Shown: one piece after another, positions 49,402 to 58,075 of the stretch | Layout of the letters: every line of letters starts with the position of its first letter | How positions within the stretch are numbered: position 1 is the stretch's first letter | DNA from: Bacillota bacterium | GTDB lineage: Bacteria > Bacillota > Clostridia > Acetivibrionales > DSM-1351 | Assembly: GCA_023390335.1 (NCBI GenBank) | Contig: JAEWCZ010000080.1 | Location: 1-64,000 of the forward strand | Length of the DNA: 64,000 nt | Reading direction: 5' to 3' | Program-made: the position numbers and the translations under genes | Notes under the pieces: generated by a model | Database searches by the model: none | What the model was told of the DNA's origin: nothing | What the model saw: the letters and a program-made list of their open reading frames with translations, nothing else

Positions 49402-51081
49402 CTATTTAAGATTGTATTTTTCAATGGCATAATCTTTTAACATGTATTTTTTAATCTTTCCACTTGTCGTAGTGGGAAATTCGGTTACAAATTCGATATA
49501 TTTAGGGATTTTATACTTTGCAAGATTATTTTGAATAAATGATACAACATCCTCCCTGGATAAAGTATGTTTATCTTCAATAATTAAAAAAGCACATATC
49601 TCCTCTCCATGGTTTTTGTCAGGAACACCTACGACTGCAGCTTCTTTTATAGATACATGTGTTACTAATAACTCTTCGATTTCTGTAGCTGATATATTTT
49701 CGCCACCTCTGATGATTATATCTTTTATTCTGCCGATAATCTTACAATAGCCGACATCATCTTTAATAGCTAAATCTCCAGTGTGTAGCCATCCATCTTT
49801 GTCTATACTCTTATGTGTAGCCTCTTGGTTTTTGTAGTATCCCTTCATGATATATTCTGTTTTAGTGATAAGCTCTCCCTCTATACCATTAGGTACTTCT
49901 TTTCCAGTAGCAGGATTTATTATTTTTATTTCCGTTCCGAACATACCCCGCCCTACAGTGCTTATTCTCTTGTCAAAAGGGTCAGAAATGAGAGTTTGTG
50001 TTATCCCCATAGCTTCGGTTTGCCCATAAACGATACAGAGTTCTTTCATATTCATTTTATCGATTATTTCCTTCATGAGGTCAGGGTGGCAATAAGAGCC
50101 GGCAATCATGCCTTTTCGAAGATTAGATAAATTGAAGCCGTCAATGTCTGGATGGGAAAGAAGAAATTTAAACATAGTAGGGACTCCATTTAATCCTGTA
50201 CACTTTTCTTTGTCCAAATATTCAAGAACTTTTGTTGTTTGAAATCTATCCACAAGCACTATTGTTGCCCCATATAACAAACATTGAATAGCACTTAAAA
50301 CACATCCCATTACATGAAAGAGGGGGAGACAAACAAGTAATCTGTCTTTCTCAGAATAATCAAGGTTTTTCCCTGAAATGATAGCATTATTAATGATATT
50401 GTAATGTGTGGACATTACGGCCTTAGGATTTCCTGTAGTACCTGAAGTGTATTGAATATTTGTTGTATCATAACATTCTAATGAATTGCTTCTTTCAAGT
50501 AATTCTTCATCGGACACATCTTTGCCCATTTCGATAAGATTCTCAAGAGACATCAAATTTTTATCTTCACCATCTAAACTTATAACACTCTTCATGTCAG
50601 GAAGGGTTTTACTTGATAACTTTCCTGGGAAACAATATTTGAATTCTGGGCATATAGAATACACGGAATCAGCATAATTGTTTCCATTATGTCCCTTTGA
50701 GAAAAAAAGAACTTTTGAATTTGAATGTTTTAAATTAAATTCAAGTTCATGCTTACTGTAATCTATGTTAATACATACAAGAACTGCCCCAATTTTGGCG
50801 GTCGCAATTTGAAGTGCAATCCATTCTGGACTGTTTAATGACCAAATCGATAAATGGTCCCCTTTCTCTATCCCCAGTTTCAGTAACCCTTTTGCTATAC
50901 CATCATACATTTTCTTAAAATCTCTATAAGAATACCGAACATTTTTGTCCCTGTAGACTATGGCTTCATTGTTTTCATATTTAGTACACATTCTGTCAAT
51001 GATGCCGCCAATTGTTTCTTTTGAAAAATCCTCCTTTTCATTCCGAGACATACACTCATATGCCGGATCCAAATATAGCAT
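49402..51081 (-). CDS. AMP-dependent acyl-CoA synthetase / acyl-acid ligase
   Basis: 559 residues from the ATG at 51081, with GGAGG a few bases upstream; a TTG at 51132 has no RBS. The ANL-superfamily motifs are complete: P-loop YTSGTTGNPKAV from about 211, YGQTEAMG, WLHTGDLA, GRIKDIIIRGGENI and the C-terminal catalytic Lys in TTSGKIKKYML. It activates a carboxylic acid, probably a fatty or aromatic acid, as acyl-AMP and then transfers it to CoA or a carrier. It is divergent from a condensation-domain gene, with which it may form a small acylation pathway. Confidence 0.9.
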   Translation of the reverse strand: MLYLDPAYECMSRNEKEDFSKETIGGIIDRMCTKYENNEAIVYRDKNVRYSYRDFKKMYDGIAKGLLKLGIEKGDHLSIWSLNSPEWIALQIATAKIGAVLVCINIDYSKHELEFNLKHSNSKVLFFSKGHNGNNYADSVYSICPEFKYCFPGKLSSKTLPDMKSVISLDGEDKNLMSLENLIEMGKDVSDEELLERSNSLECYDTTNIQYTSGTTGNPKAVMSTHYNIINNAIISGKNLDYSEKDRLLVCLPLFHVMGCVLSAIQCLLYGATIVLVDRFQTTKVLEYLDKEKCTGLNGVPTMFKFLLSHPDIDGFNLSNLRKGMIAGSYCHPDLMKEIIDKMNMKELCIVYGQTEAMGITQTLISDPFDKRISTVGRGMFGTEIKIINPATGKEVPNGIEGELITKTEYIMKGYYKNQEATHKSIDKDGWLHTGDLAIKDDVGYCKIIGRIKDIIIRGGENISATEIEELLVTHVSIKEAAVVGVPDKNHGEEICAFLIIEDKHTLSREDVVSFIQNNLAKYKIPKYIEFVTEFPTTTSGKIKKYMLKDYAIEKYNLK

Positions 51082-51456
51082 ATTTTCGCCTCCAAGATTC
51101 ACACTTTTTATCGCTTTTTTCAAATCTATCAAAATATCATCACAGTTTTTTACTGAAAATTCAACGTCAATCTTTGCTTATCAAATTCAGCTTAGTATAT
51201 AATCATAATATGTTAACATAAAATAAAAAGTGTAAACCAATTTGAGAAATAATTACCTTTTACTTATTAAAGTTATTTCTTTTAAGACAAAGCTGAGCAA
51301 TATACCTTAAAAAATCCATTTTCAATATTAAAATAGTTTGGCAATGTAACATATACATAGATATTTACATAATATAAATTATTGGTGAACTATTTAAACT
51401 TCATGGTGATAGGATAGTTGAAATAGTTAAAATCTAATTGTTGGGAGTGATTTAAC
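51082..51456. promoter_or_regulatory. Divergent promoter region
   Basis: About 375 bp between the acyl-CoA synthetase (minus) and condensation-domain (plus) genes, very A/T-rich, presumably holding both promoters and any operator. I see no strong hairpin or clear consensus -35/-10 pair that I would mark with confidence. Confidence 0.5.
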
Positions 51457-52893
51457 ATGAAATTCAAATCAAAGATTCCGTTATCTCCCTCGCCCGAAAA
51501 TATCAATAATAAATTTTTAAAATTTATTGGAATAAACAAGGCGAAACGTAAAAAAATAAAAATAAGTCCAAATTGTATACCGGCTGATGGTCATGATATA
51601 TGTAACTACGTTGCTCGCTACAAAATTGCAAATTTTCAGATTCAAGCGGTAATGGAGCTCGATGGCAGGCTGGATTTCGATAAACTATCAAGAGCAGTAG
51701 GATTATCTTTTGATGTTGAGCCTGTTTTCGGGTCCCGTTTTGTTAAAAGCACTCATCCTTATTGGAAACGTATAAATGACATTGACTGTGTTGAATATTG
51801 TACATTTGAGGAAACTGACAATCCGGATGAGGCTATTCAAAATTTTCTAGATATCCCTTTGGATCTGGATAGAGGACCTATGGCCAAGGTAAGACTGATT
51901 CGATCTGGATCAAGCGAAACATTGTGTATGAAAGCCAGCCATGTATGTTGTGACGCTGCCGGTGCGAAGGAATATTTTTTGCTGCTTGCAGATATTTACT
52001 CTAAAATCGATAAAGAAAACAGCGATTATATCCCAGTGCAAAGTATACGAAATAAGAATGATCAGATTAGACTGTTTGAGGCACTGGATATAGATGTTTC
52101 ACATGCAAATTCTTCGAAATCAAAAATGGGGCTGCCATTGTGGAATTTTCCATGGAGAAACAACCAGATCGGTACGACCCGATTTGTTGTCTGCAAGCTT
52201 CCAAACGGTCAGTTGGATAAAATGAAATCCTACTCAAAAGCCAGGGGTGCAACAATCAATGATTTGATCTTAACTGCTCTCTACAGAACTATGTTTGAAA
52301 TATCCAAACCTTCATATAACATACCAATGGATATTCCTATAACACTTGATTTGCGACGCTATCTTCCAGATCAAAAAACTGAAGCAATAAGGAATTTTGC
52401 CGGTGGATATGTAACAACAATTGCCAGAAAAAAGCACGAATCTTTTTCAGAAACCTTATCCAGGGTAATGTCTACGACAAAAGAATTGAAAGACGGCCAC
52501 CCGGGAATAGAAAATGCCATATGGGCAGAACGTGTTGAAAATATGAATTTCTGCCAATTCATCAGCTATTATAAAACCTCATCACAAATTGTTGATATGA
52601 TTTCGTATAATCCTTTCTATGTTACTAACAAGTGTGGTGTAGTATTAGCAAACCTTGGCTTTGTATCTAAATCACCAATTAAATTTGGCAGACACAACGT
52701 TACTGACGCATATATTATACCGCCAGTTGTACGTGCTCCCGGAATTCTCCTTGTTGCAAGTACTTATAATGGTATAATAACGCTGTCAGTTGGTTATTAT
52801 AAGCCTTCAGTTCATCGTAGCGTTATGGAGAAACTCCTTGGAAAAATTAAGGATGAATTGATAGAAGGTTGTAAACAACCATCCGAAGAGTAG
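51457..52893 (+). CDS. Stand-alone condensation-domain acyltransferase
   Basis: 478 residues of the NRPS condensation / WES-type acyltransferase superfamily. The active-site HHxxxDG motif appears as SHVCCDAAG, with H162 and D166 kept but the first His and the Gly changed. DFDKLSRAVGLSFDVEPVFG and the C-terminal SVGYYKPSVHRSVMEKLLG helix also fit. Such free-standing domains join an acyl-CoA or acyl carrier to an alcohol or amine. Its divergent neighbour could supply the acyl-CoA. The product is unknown. Confidence 0.8.
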   Translation: MKFKSKIPLSPSPENINNKFLKFIGINKAKRKKIKISPNCIPADGHDICNYVARYKIANFQIQAVMELDGRLDFDKLSRAVGLSFDVEPVFGSRFVKSTHPYWKRINDIDCVEYCTFEETDNPDEAIQNFLDIPLDLDRGPMAKVRLIRSGSSETLCMKASHVCCDAAGAKEYFLLLADIYSKIDKENSDYIPVQSIRNKNDQIRLFEALDIDVSHANSSKSKMGLPLWNFPWRNNQIGTTRFVVCKLPNGQLDKMKSYSKARGATINDLILTALYRTMFEISKPSYNIPMDIPITLDLRRYLPDQKTEAIRNFAGGYVTTIARKKHESFSETLSRVMSTTKELKDGHPGIENAIWAERVENMNFCQFISYYKTSSQIVDMISYNPFYVTNKCGVVLANLGFVSKSPIKFGRHNVTDAYIIPPVVRAPGILLVASTYNGIITLSVGYYKPSVHRSVMEKLLGKIKDELIEGCKQPSEE

Positions 52894-52948
52894 TATAATA
52901 TTCGATATACTTATTTGTTTAAGTTTTAGGTAGAAAAGAGGATTCAGT

Positions 52949-52978
52949 TGCAAAAATAAATTATGTGATGATATTACA
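52949..52978 (+). repeat. 30-bp direct repeat, right copy
   Basis: Begins TGCAAAAATAAATTATGT and ends ATATTACA; 27 of 30 bases match the copy at 49225-49254. The copies are about 3.7 kb apart in direct orientation, as left by recombination or by a degraded insertion unit. Confidence 0.65.
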
Positions 52979-53274
52979 GTCGAACAGCTGCTTTATATCT
53001 TGCGTCTTTGGACATTGGTGCTTTGTGATTTGAAAAAGGAAAGCCCGAGCAGGCGCAGCTTAACAGCACAAGAATCAGCAGTTTGAAAGGAAACTGTATT
53101 TTGATGCTGTTAGTTTTTAATGCGAGCAATATGTTGGTGAGTATTCCACCTAAGTTAAGAGTATCAAGTTTTATGGGATATTTAAAAGGGAATAGTTCGT
53201 TAATGATATTTGGCAGACATGCTAACTTAAAATAAAAATACCGGAATAGACATTTTTGGTGCAATGGATTTTAT

Positions 53275-53415
53275 GTGGACACAGTAGGAAAAAATAAGAA
53301 TACAATTGCAAAGTATATACAAAACCAATTACAGAATGATATAGCAAGCTATCAAATGAGTCTGATAGAGCATATTGACCCGTTTACAGGTGAGCCAGTA
53401 AAGAAAGGCAAATAA
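53275..53415 (+). pseudogene. Gene-end remnant of unknown origin
   Basis: An open frame reads VDTVGKNKNTIAKYIQNQLQ and on to IEHIDPFTGEPVKKGK, ending in TAA 53413-53415. It looks like the real C terminus of a protein but has no RBS, and the 52,980-53,270 stretch before it holds no convincing frame on either strand. A strong palindrome follows 4 bp later. Probably a fragment. Confidence 0.4.
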
Positions 53416-53418
53416 TAA

Positions 53419-53538
53419 CAGCCCCTTAAGGGGCTGCCTGTGAAATAAACGCGGTTGGCGGACAATTCAATATGTCTTTAGACATAGCTAGTAAAATGCC
53501 CTTATAGGGCTAGAGCATGCCACACGTTCTACGTGTGG
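53419..53538. repeat. Cluster of four hairpins, possible IS200/IS605-type end or guide-RNA remnant
   Basis: CAGCCCCTTAAGGGGCTG (53419-53436), TATGTCT/AGACATA (53471-53486), GCCCTTATAGGGC (53498-53510) and CCACACGT/ACGTGTGG (53520-53538, flanked by CATG) follow one another in a gene-free stretch. Such a string of short GC-rich hairpins resembles the right ends of IS200/IS605-type elements and the RNA made there with TnpB. No transposase or TnpB is present, so it would be a solo end. Confidence 0.4.
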
Positions 53539-53646
53539 TCATGACTATAGGAAGAAGAAATGAAAGTCCCGAAAAGAAAAGAGGTAGAGTATTATAGGGG
53601 AAATTTTCAATCACGTCCAATATCTTTTCCTTGAAAGATACTCCCC

Positions 53647-53829
53647 TTAAATTTCCTTAGTATCAGAAACAGGCATAGTTATACTTTCCCCGGATTCATG
53701 CTTTTGTAAGTGATACTCATTCCCATTGACATCAATGACCTTCCAAGCGCCACCCCGTACACAGAGGATATATTCACCTGCATTAAACAATTCCAATATC
53801 TTCTTCTTGCTTCTTTGTATTGATTTCAA
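53647..53829 (-). CDS. Small hypothetical protein coupled to CarD gene
   Basis: 60 residues from a TTG at 53829, with AAAGGAAC upstream inside the CarD gene, which it overlaps by 47 bp in another frame. The product (GEYILCVRGGAWKVIDVNGN...) looks like a small beta domain. The overlap and RBS suggest real, coupled translation, but a shadow frame is possible. Confidence 0.5.
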   Translation of the reverse strand: MKSIQRSKKKILELFNAGEYILCVRGGAWKVIDVNGNEYHLQKHESGESITMPVSDTKEI

Positions 53830-54319
53830 GCTGTTCCTTTATGAAGGGAAGAACTTCTTCACGCTCAATATCCAGAACAAAAATCAACTCATCATGCAAG
53901 GTTTTTTCAGCTTCTTTTAGAAACTTTTCGTCAGAAACATGCAGCTTTTTCCCGGAGTTCTTCAACTCATGTTCGTGAAGATAAAGGGTCTTAATCAGCT
54001 TTACAAGAGCAGAACGGTCAGAACCTGTCAGAATATTTCTATAGAATACTTTTCTTTCGCTTTCATTTTCTATCCAGATAGTATCTTCGTCAGACATTTC
54101 CCTAATCAAGGTATAAACTTCTTCAACTGAAAGGATACGTCGCATCTTTTTTTCAGCTGTTTCATTCCCCACAGGAAAATAAATGGTGGAACTATTTTCA
54201 AAAACAGGCTTTAAGACATAGTAAGGACGAGTGTTTGAATCAATCGTCATATCCTCTATTCCAGCAATCTTACAAATACCCTGGTTTCCATATATAATAT
54301 TGTCACCGACTGAAAACAT
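53783..54319 (-). CDS. CarD family transcriptional regulator
   Basis: 178 residues. The N-terminal MFSVGDNIIYGNQGICKIAGIE is the CarD_CdnL/TRCF Tudor-like domain that binds the RNA polymerase beta subunit. The C-terminal part is helical and charged, as in CarD proteins that touch the promoter DNA fork. CarD-type regulators tune open-complex stability at many promoters. A good AGGAGGAGT RBS precedes the start. Confidence 0.88.
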   Translation of the reverse strand: MFSVGDNIIYGNQGICKIAGIEDMTIDSNTRPYYVLKPVFENSSTIYFPVGNETAEKKMRRILSVEEVYTLIREMSDEDTIWIENESERKVFYRNILTGSDRSALVKLIKTLYLHEHELKNSGKKLHVSDEKFLKEAEKTLHDELIFVLDIEREEVLPFIKEQLEINTKKQEEDIGIV

Positions 54320-54496
54320 ATAACTCCTCCTACATTAAAAGTATTTTGACCAAAGCCACGTATATAATATTTAATGTGTTTTAGCCAATACTTTATTATA
54401 ACATTTTTATAAAGTTATCGTTACTATTAGACAAAATGAATATATAATTGATTAATAAAATATATTATTCAAGTATACACACTTTGGGAGGATAGC

Positions 54497-55054
54497 ATGA
54501 AAATATCAAGTGAACGTCTCAGTTTCAGATTCTTTACTACAGAGGATTTTCCTTTATTCTATTCTGTATTTTCAAATGAAACGGTAATGAGATATGCATG
54601 GATAGATAGAATAAGCAGCGAAGAAGATGCCAGAACCTTTTTTGAAGGATTTATAAATACCGGGGAAGAGGTTAACAAAGACGGTTCCTATGCCTTTGCA
54701 GTTTTTTCAAAAGACTCAAACGAATTTGTAGGCTTTGCAGACATACTTGTGCATAGCAGGAATAGTTCAGGGGGTTGCGGGGAGATAGGATATTTTTTAC
54801 TGCCGGAATATTGGGGAAAAGGCTTTGCAACAGAGCTTGCAAATACATTGATAGAACTTGGATTTACAAAGCTTGGGTTTCACAAAATATCCGCCAGGTG
54901 CAATTCAAAAAACCTTAAATCAGAAGGAATTATGAAAAAGGCTGGCATGACCTTGGAAGGTGAGTTACGCAAAGTCCGATACAAATACGGAAACTGGGAT
55001 GACGAAAAAAACTACGGAATTCTTTTGGAAGAATGGAAGGCGGCTAACCGCTAG
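54497..55054 (+). CDS. GNAT N-acetyltransferase, RimJ/RimL type
   Basis: 185 residues. ISSERLSFRFFTTEDF opens the fold; EIGYFLLPEYWGKGFATELANTLIELGF holds the acetyl-CoA-binding V/I-x-x-x-x-x-G-x-G/A loop; KISARCNSKNLKSEGIMKKAGM is the C-terminal core. The target (amino acid, ribosomal protein or antibiotic) cannot be told. TTTGGGAGG precedes the ATG. Its end overlaps that of the convergent Fur gene by 4 bp. Confidence 0.9.
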   Translation: MKISSERLSFRFFTTEDFPLFYSVFSNETVMRYAWIDRISSEEDARTFFEGFINTGEEVNKDGSYAFAVFSKDSNEFVGFADILVHSRNSSGGCGEIGYFLLPEYWGKGFATELANTLIELGFTKLGFHKISARCNSKNLKSEGIMKKAGMTLEGELRKVRYKYGNWDDEKNYGILLEEWKAANR

Positions 55055-55473
55055 AGATCATCCTCAGTATGTTTGGAGCATTTAGGGCATATACCCGAAA
55101 ATTCTAGACTGTGTCCTGTTATGGTAAACCCTGTTTGCTTAATGAGATTTTTTTCAATATTTGATAAAGGGCAATCATTAATAGGTACAGTTTCATTACA
55201 CAGAGTACATACAAGATGATGCTTGTGCTGATGGCGGTTAATCTGATAATAAGTCTTTCCGTCCTGACTAAGGTTCTTTAAAAGAATTCCTTTTTCGGAA
55301 AGAGTCCCTAGGGTTCTGTAAGCAGTAGAGAGGCTCATATGGGTATCATTTATAACATTTGAATAGATATCTTCTGCCGTCATTGGTGCAGTAGACTTCT
55401 CCAGGACTTCAAGAATAGCCAAGCGTCGTTTTGTTGTTTTTAGATCTGAGGATTTAAGAACATTTTTATCCAT
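55051..55473 (-). CDS. Fur/Zur family metal regulator
   Basis: 140 residues from the ATG at 55473, with AGGAG about 9 bases upstream; an earlier ATG at 55536 is less likely. The winged helix is in KTTKRRLAILEVLEKSTAPMTAEDIYSNV. The metal sites are seen in HQHKHHLVCTLC and GICPKCSKH (two CxxC pairs for structural zinc). Divergent genes code for a COG0523 GTPase and a permease pair, which in other Firmicutes are zinc-related, so Zur is more likely than iron Fur (inference). Confidence 0.85.
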   Translation of the reverse strand: MDKNVLKSSDLKTTKRRLAILEVLEKSTAPMTAEDIYSNVINDTHMSLSTAYRTLGTLSEKGILLKNLSQDGKTYYQINRHQHKHHLVCTLCNETVPINDCPLSNIEKNLIKQTGFTITGHSLEFSGICPKCSKHTEDDL

Positions 55474-55522
55474 TATAACGGCTCCTGTAAATGCATTTTC
55501 AAATATAATATAGCTCACTGTA

Positions 55523-55554
55523 TGATTATATGTCAATGACAGGCGGGATAATCA
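55523..55554. promoter_or_regulatory. Candidate Fur/Zur operator
   Basis: TGATTAT (55523-55529) and ATAATCA (55548-55554) form a perfect 7-bp inverted repeat with an 18-base centre, within the 129-bp divergent region. The half-sites resemble Fur-family boxes, though the spacing is wider than the usual compact 7-1-7. Confidence 0.4.
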
Positions 55555-55602
55555 TTAATTACAAGTAAGTGAATATACTTAAATAAAGGGGGAGCATAGT
55601 AC

Positions 55603-56535
55603 ATGGCTGTTAAAATAGACATTGTTTCAGGCTTTCTTGGCGCGGGAAAGACAACGTTAATAAAAAAGCTTCTAAAAGAAAAATTAGGTTCAGAAAAGGT
55701 TGTAATTATAGAGAATGAGTTTGGTGAAATAGGTATTGATGGCGGAATTTTAAGAGATTCAGGCATTGAGATAAAAGAAATCAATTCGGGCTGTATTTGC
55801 TGTTCCTTGGTAGGGGATTTTTCTACGGCTCTCAAGGAAGTTCTAAAGAAGTATACACCTGACAGGATTATTATTGAACCCTCGGGGGTAGGCAAGCTTT
55901 CAGGGGTTCTTGAGGCCTGTGGCAAAATTGAAAAGCAGGCAGATGCCGGTGCAAATATGTGTATAGCTGTTGTAGATGCTGTTAAATATATAATTTATGT
56001 AAATAACTTTGGAGAATTCTTTGAGGATCAGTTAAAGAATGCAAAAACCATAATTTTAAGCAGAACACAAATGATGGGGCAAGATAAGCTTACAAAAGTG
56101 GTAAGTGATATCCAGAAACGTAATCCAAAAGCCAATATTGTAACTACCGATTGGGAGAAATTAAAAGGCGAGGATATTATAGCTCTTGCAGAACAGGGCG
56201 GAGTCATAAACATGGAAAATCCACCTGAAAACAGGCTCCACAGCCATACACAGGCCGATAATTTTTTTCAAAGCTGGGGTGTTGAAACGCCTACACTATT
56301 TACCGATGAAGGTATACGAGGTAAACTCAAGTCCCTCTCAAATCAATCACTTTATGGGAATATACTTAGGTCAAAAGGAATAATTCAGGTACAAAAGAAC
56401 AGCTGGATACAGTTTGACTTCGTACCGGGAGAAATCAAAATCAAGCCTTGCTCGCCGGACTATACAGGGCGTATATGTGTTATCGGCGAAAAACTCAACA
56501 CCGGGGAACTTAAAAAACTTTTTACGGGAGTTTAA
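55603..56535 (+). CDS. COG0523 (CobW-like) metallochaperone GTPase
   Basis: 310 residues. The P-loop GFLGAGKTT is near residues 9-17, the metal-binding CxCC motif is C64/C66/C67 (GCICC), and EPSGVGK follows. The base-specificity NKxD is replaced by SRTQ. COG0523 GTPases hand metal, often zinc, to target proteins, and many are Zur-regulated. The C-terminal CobW_C domain is short and has no His-rich tail. The next gene starts 1 bp after the stop. Confidence 0.9.
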   Translation: MAVKIDIVSGFLGAGKTTLIKKLLKEKLGSEKVVIIENEFGEIGIDGGILRDSGIEIKEINSGCICCSLVGDFSTALKEVLKKYTPDRIIIEPSGVGKLSGVLEACGKIEKQADAGANMCIAVVDAVKYIIYVNNFGEFFEDQLKNAKTIILSRTQMMGQDKLTKVVSDIQKRNPKANIVTTDWEKLKGEDIIALAEQGGVINMENPPENRLHSHTQADNFFQSWGVETPTLFTDEGIRGKLKSLSNQSLYGNILRSKGIIQVQKNSWIQFDFVPGEIKIKPCSPDYTGRICVIGEKLNTGELKKLFTGV

Positions 56536-56536
56536 T

Positions 56537-58060
56537 GTGAGTATAGAAATAAGTATAGTTGGGGGATTCCTTGAAGCCGGAAAAACCACATTCATACAAA
56601 ACCTGATAAAGAGCAACAATGACAGATATGTTAAAAAGACTGTATTGATATGCTGTGAACAAGGATTTGAGGAATACCGGGATAGTATACTAAAGAGGCA
56701 AAATACCATACTTATTAATGTAAACCATATACATATACTTAACACAAGCTTTATAAATTCCGTTATTGAGGAACATGATCCGGCACGGATTCTTATAGAA
56801 TATAACGGAACATGGCCAATAGGAGAATTTTTAAGCCTAAGGCTGCCTTACGGCTGTCGAATCAGCAATATATTTTTTATTGCTGATGCAACCACCTTTG
56901 TATTGTATATGAACAATATGAAGTCAATAATGATGGAGCAGATTTCAAACAGTGACATCGTTATCTTAAACCGGGAGAAATCCTTGGAATCGTCGGAGAA
57001 AACAAATATTAAAAGAGCCATAAAGTCAGTCAATAGGCAGGCCCGAATTGTATATCAAAAAAATAATTATAATATACAAGGTAATAATAAAGACCTTCGT
57101 GGTTTTCTATTTATTGCGCTCATGCTTTCACTATGCTTGTTCCTTATTTCAATAAAAAATACAGGCATTACCTTTAGAACTATTTTTCTTAGTATTTTGA
57201 TTGATGCACTTCCATTTATATTGATAGGCATATTTATTTCATCCTTACTTCAAATATTTGTTTCCGATGAGAAAATAGGTAAGTTGTTTCGGCGTTTTAA
57301 ATGGGCCGGCTTTCCGGCAGCAATAATTATGGGAATTTTCTTTCCAGTTTGCGACTGTGCAATGGCTCCCATATGCTCGAGGCTCACCAGTAAGGGAGTT
57401 CCGCTTTGTTTTGTACTCACATTTCTGTTAAGTGCTCCTGTTGTAAATCCTGTTGTAATCACATCAACATATTATGCCTTTCCCAATAAACCGGAAGTTG
57501 TATTAATGAGGGTTGGATTAGGCATTGTAATAGCACTGTCTGTGGGGCTGATAGTGAAATTTGCAGAAGTTTCAAAAGAATATGCTATCAATGAGACGGT
57601 TCTAGATACGCCATGTGCAGGCGGTTATCTTGGGGACTTTTCACAAGAGGGATGTGTCGGTAAGCTTGGGATGCTTATAAGACATGCAGGAATGGAATTT
57701 TTCAATGTGGCCAGCTACATAGTGGTCGGGGCTTTTATTACCTCAGTACTACAGACTTTTATATCTGTGGAAATGCTTTCAATGACGGGAATAAGTCACT
57801 TTTTAGAACTACTGATAATGCTTGTGGCAGCTGTATTTATGTCAGTGTGTTCAACTTCCAATGCATTTATTGCCAGGGGTTTTTCCTACAGCTTTCCCAT
57901 GTATTCGGTAGTGTGCTATATGGTAATGGGGCCTATGCTTGACTTGAAAAATATACTAATGCTGTCGTCAGGCTTCAAAAAGAGATTTCTTGTAGAACTT
58001 TTTTCAATACTTATAGTTATTGCAGTTTTCGTTTTTTCAATTTCAGCATCAATTTTATAA
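56537..58060 (+). CDS. Fusion of a COG0523-like GTPase domain with a DUF318/YraQ-type permease
   Basis: 507 residues from a GTG at 56537, with ACGGGAG at 56524-56530. Residues about 1-175 form a second CobW-like GTPase with P-loop GGFLEAGKTTFIQ (Lys16), but the CxCC motif is missing (CCEQGFEEYR instead). From about 190 it becomes a permease with some eight hydrophobic segments and the family motif FFPVCDCAMAP. The frame runs straight through with no stop between domains. A membrane-tethered metal-delivery or gating role is inferred. Confidence 0.82.
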   Translation: MSIEISIVGGFLEAGKTTFIQNLIKSNNDRYVKKTVLICCEQGFEEYRDSILKRQNTILINVNHIHILNTSFINSVIEEHDPARILIEYNGTWPIGEFLSLRLPYGCRISNIFFIADATTFVLYMNNMKSIMMEQISNSDIVILNREKSLESSEKTNIKRAIKSVNRQARIVYQKNNYNIQGNNKDLRGFLFIALMLSLCLFLISIKNTGITFRTIFLSILIDALPFILIGIFISSLLQIFVSDEKIGKLFRRFKWAGFPAAIIMGIFFPVCDCAMAPICSRLTSKGVPLCFVLTFLLSAPVVNPVVITSTYYAFPNKPEVVLMRVGLGIVIALSVGLIVKFAEVSKEYAINETVLDTPCAGGYLGDFSQEGCVGKLGMLIRHAGMEFFNVASYIVVGAFITSVLQTFISVEMLSMTGISHFLELLIMLVAAVFMSVCSTSNAFIARGFSYSFPMYSVVCYMVMGPMLDLKNILMLSSGFKKRFLVELFSILIVIAVFVFSISASIL

Positions 58061-58075
58061 CTACTGGAGTGAGTT

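Noticed and set aside
52974..53264. Minus-strand 96-codon frame between the condensation-domain gene and the hairpin cluster
   Set aside because: No good RBS, no recognisable motif, and its end lies in the 30-bp repeat. It could be a decayed fragment, but I cannot support it as a gene.
53419..53538. Hairpin cluster as a plain terminator
   Set aside because: None of the hairpins is followed by a T-run on either strand, and no intact gene ends next to them.
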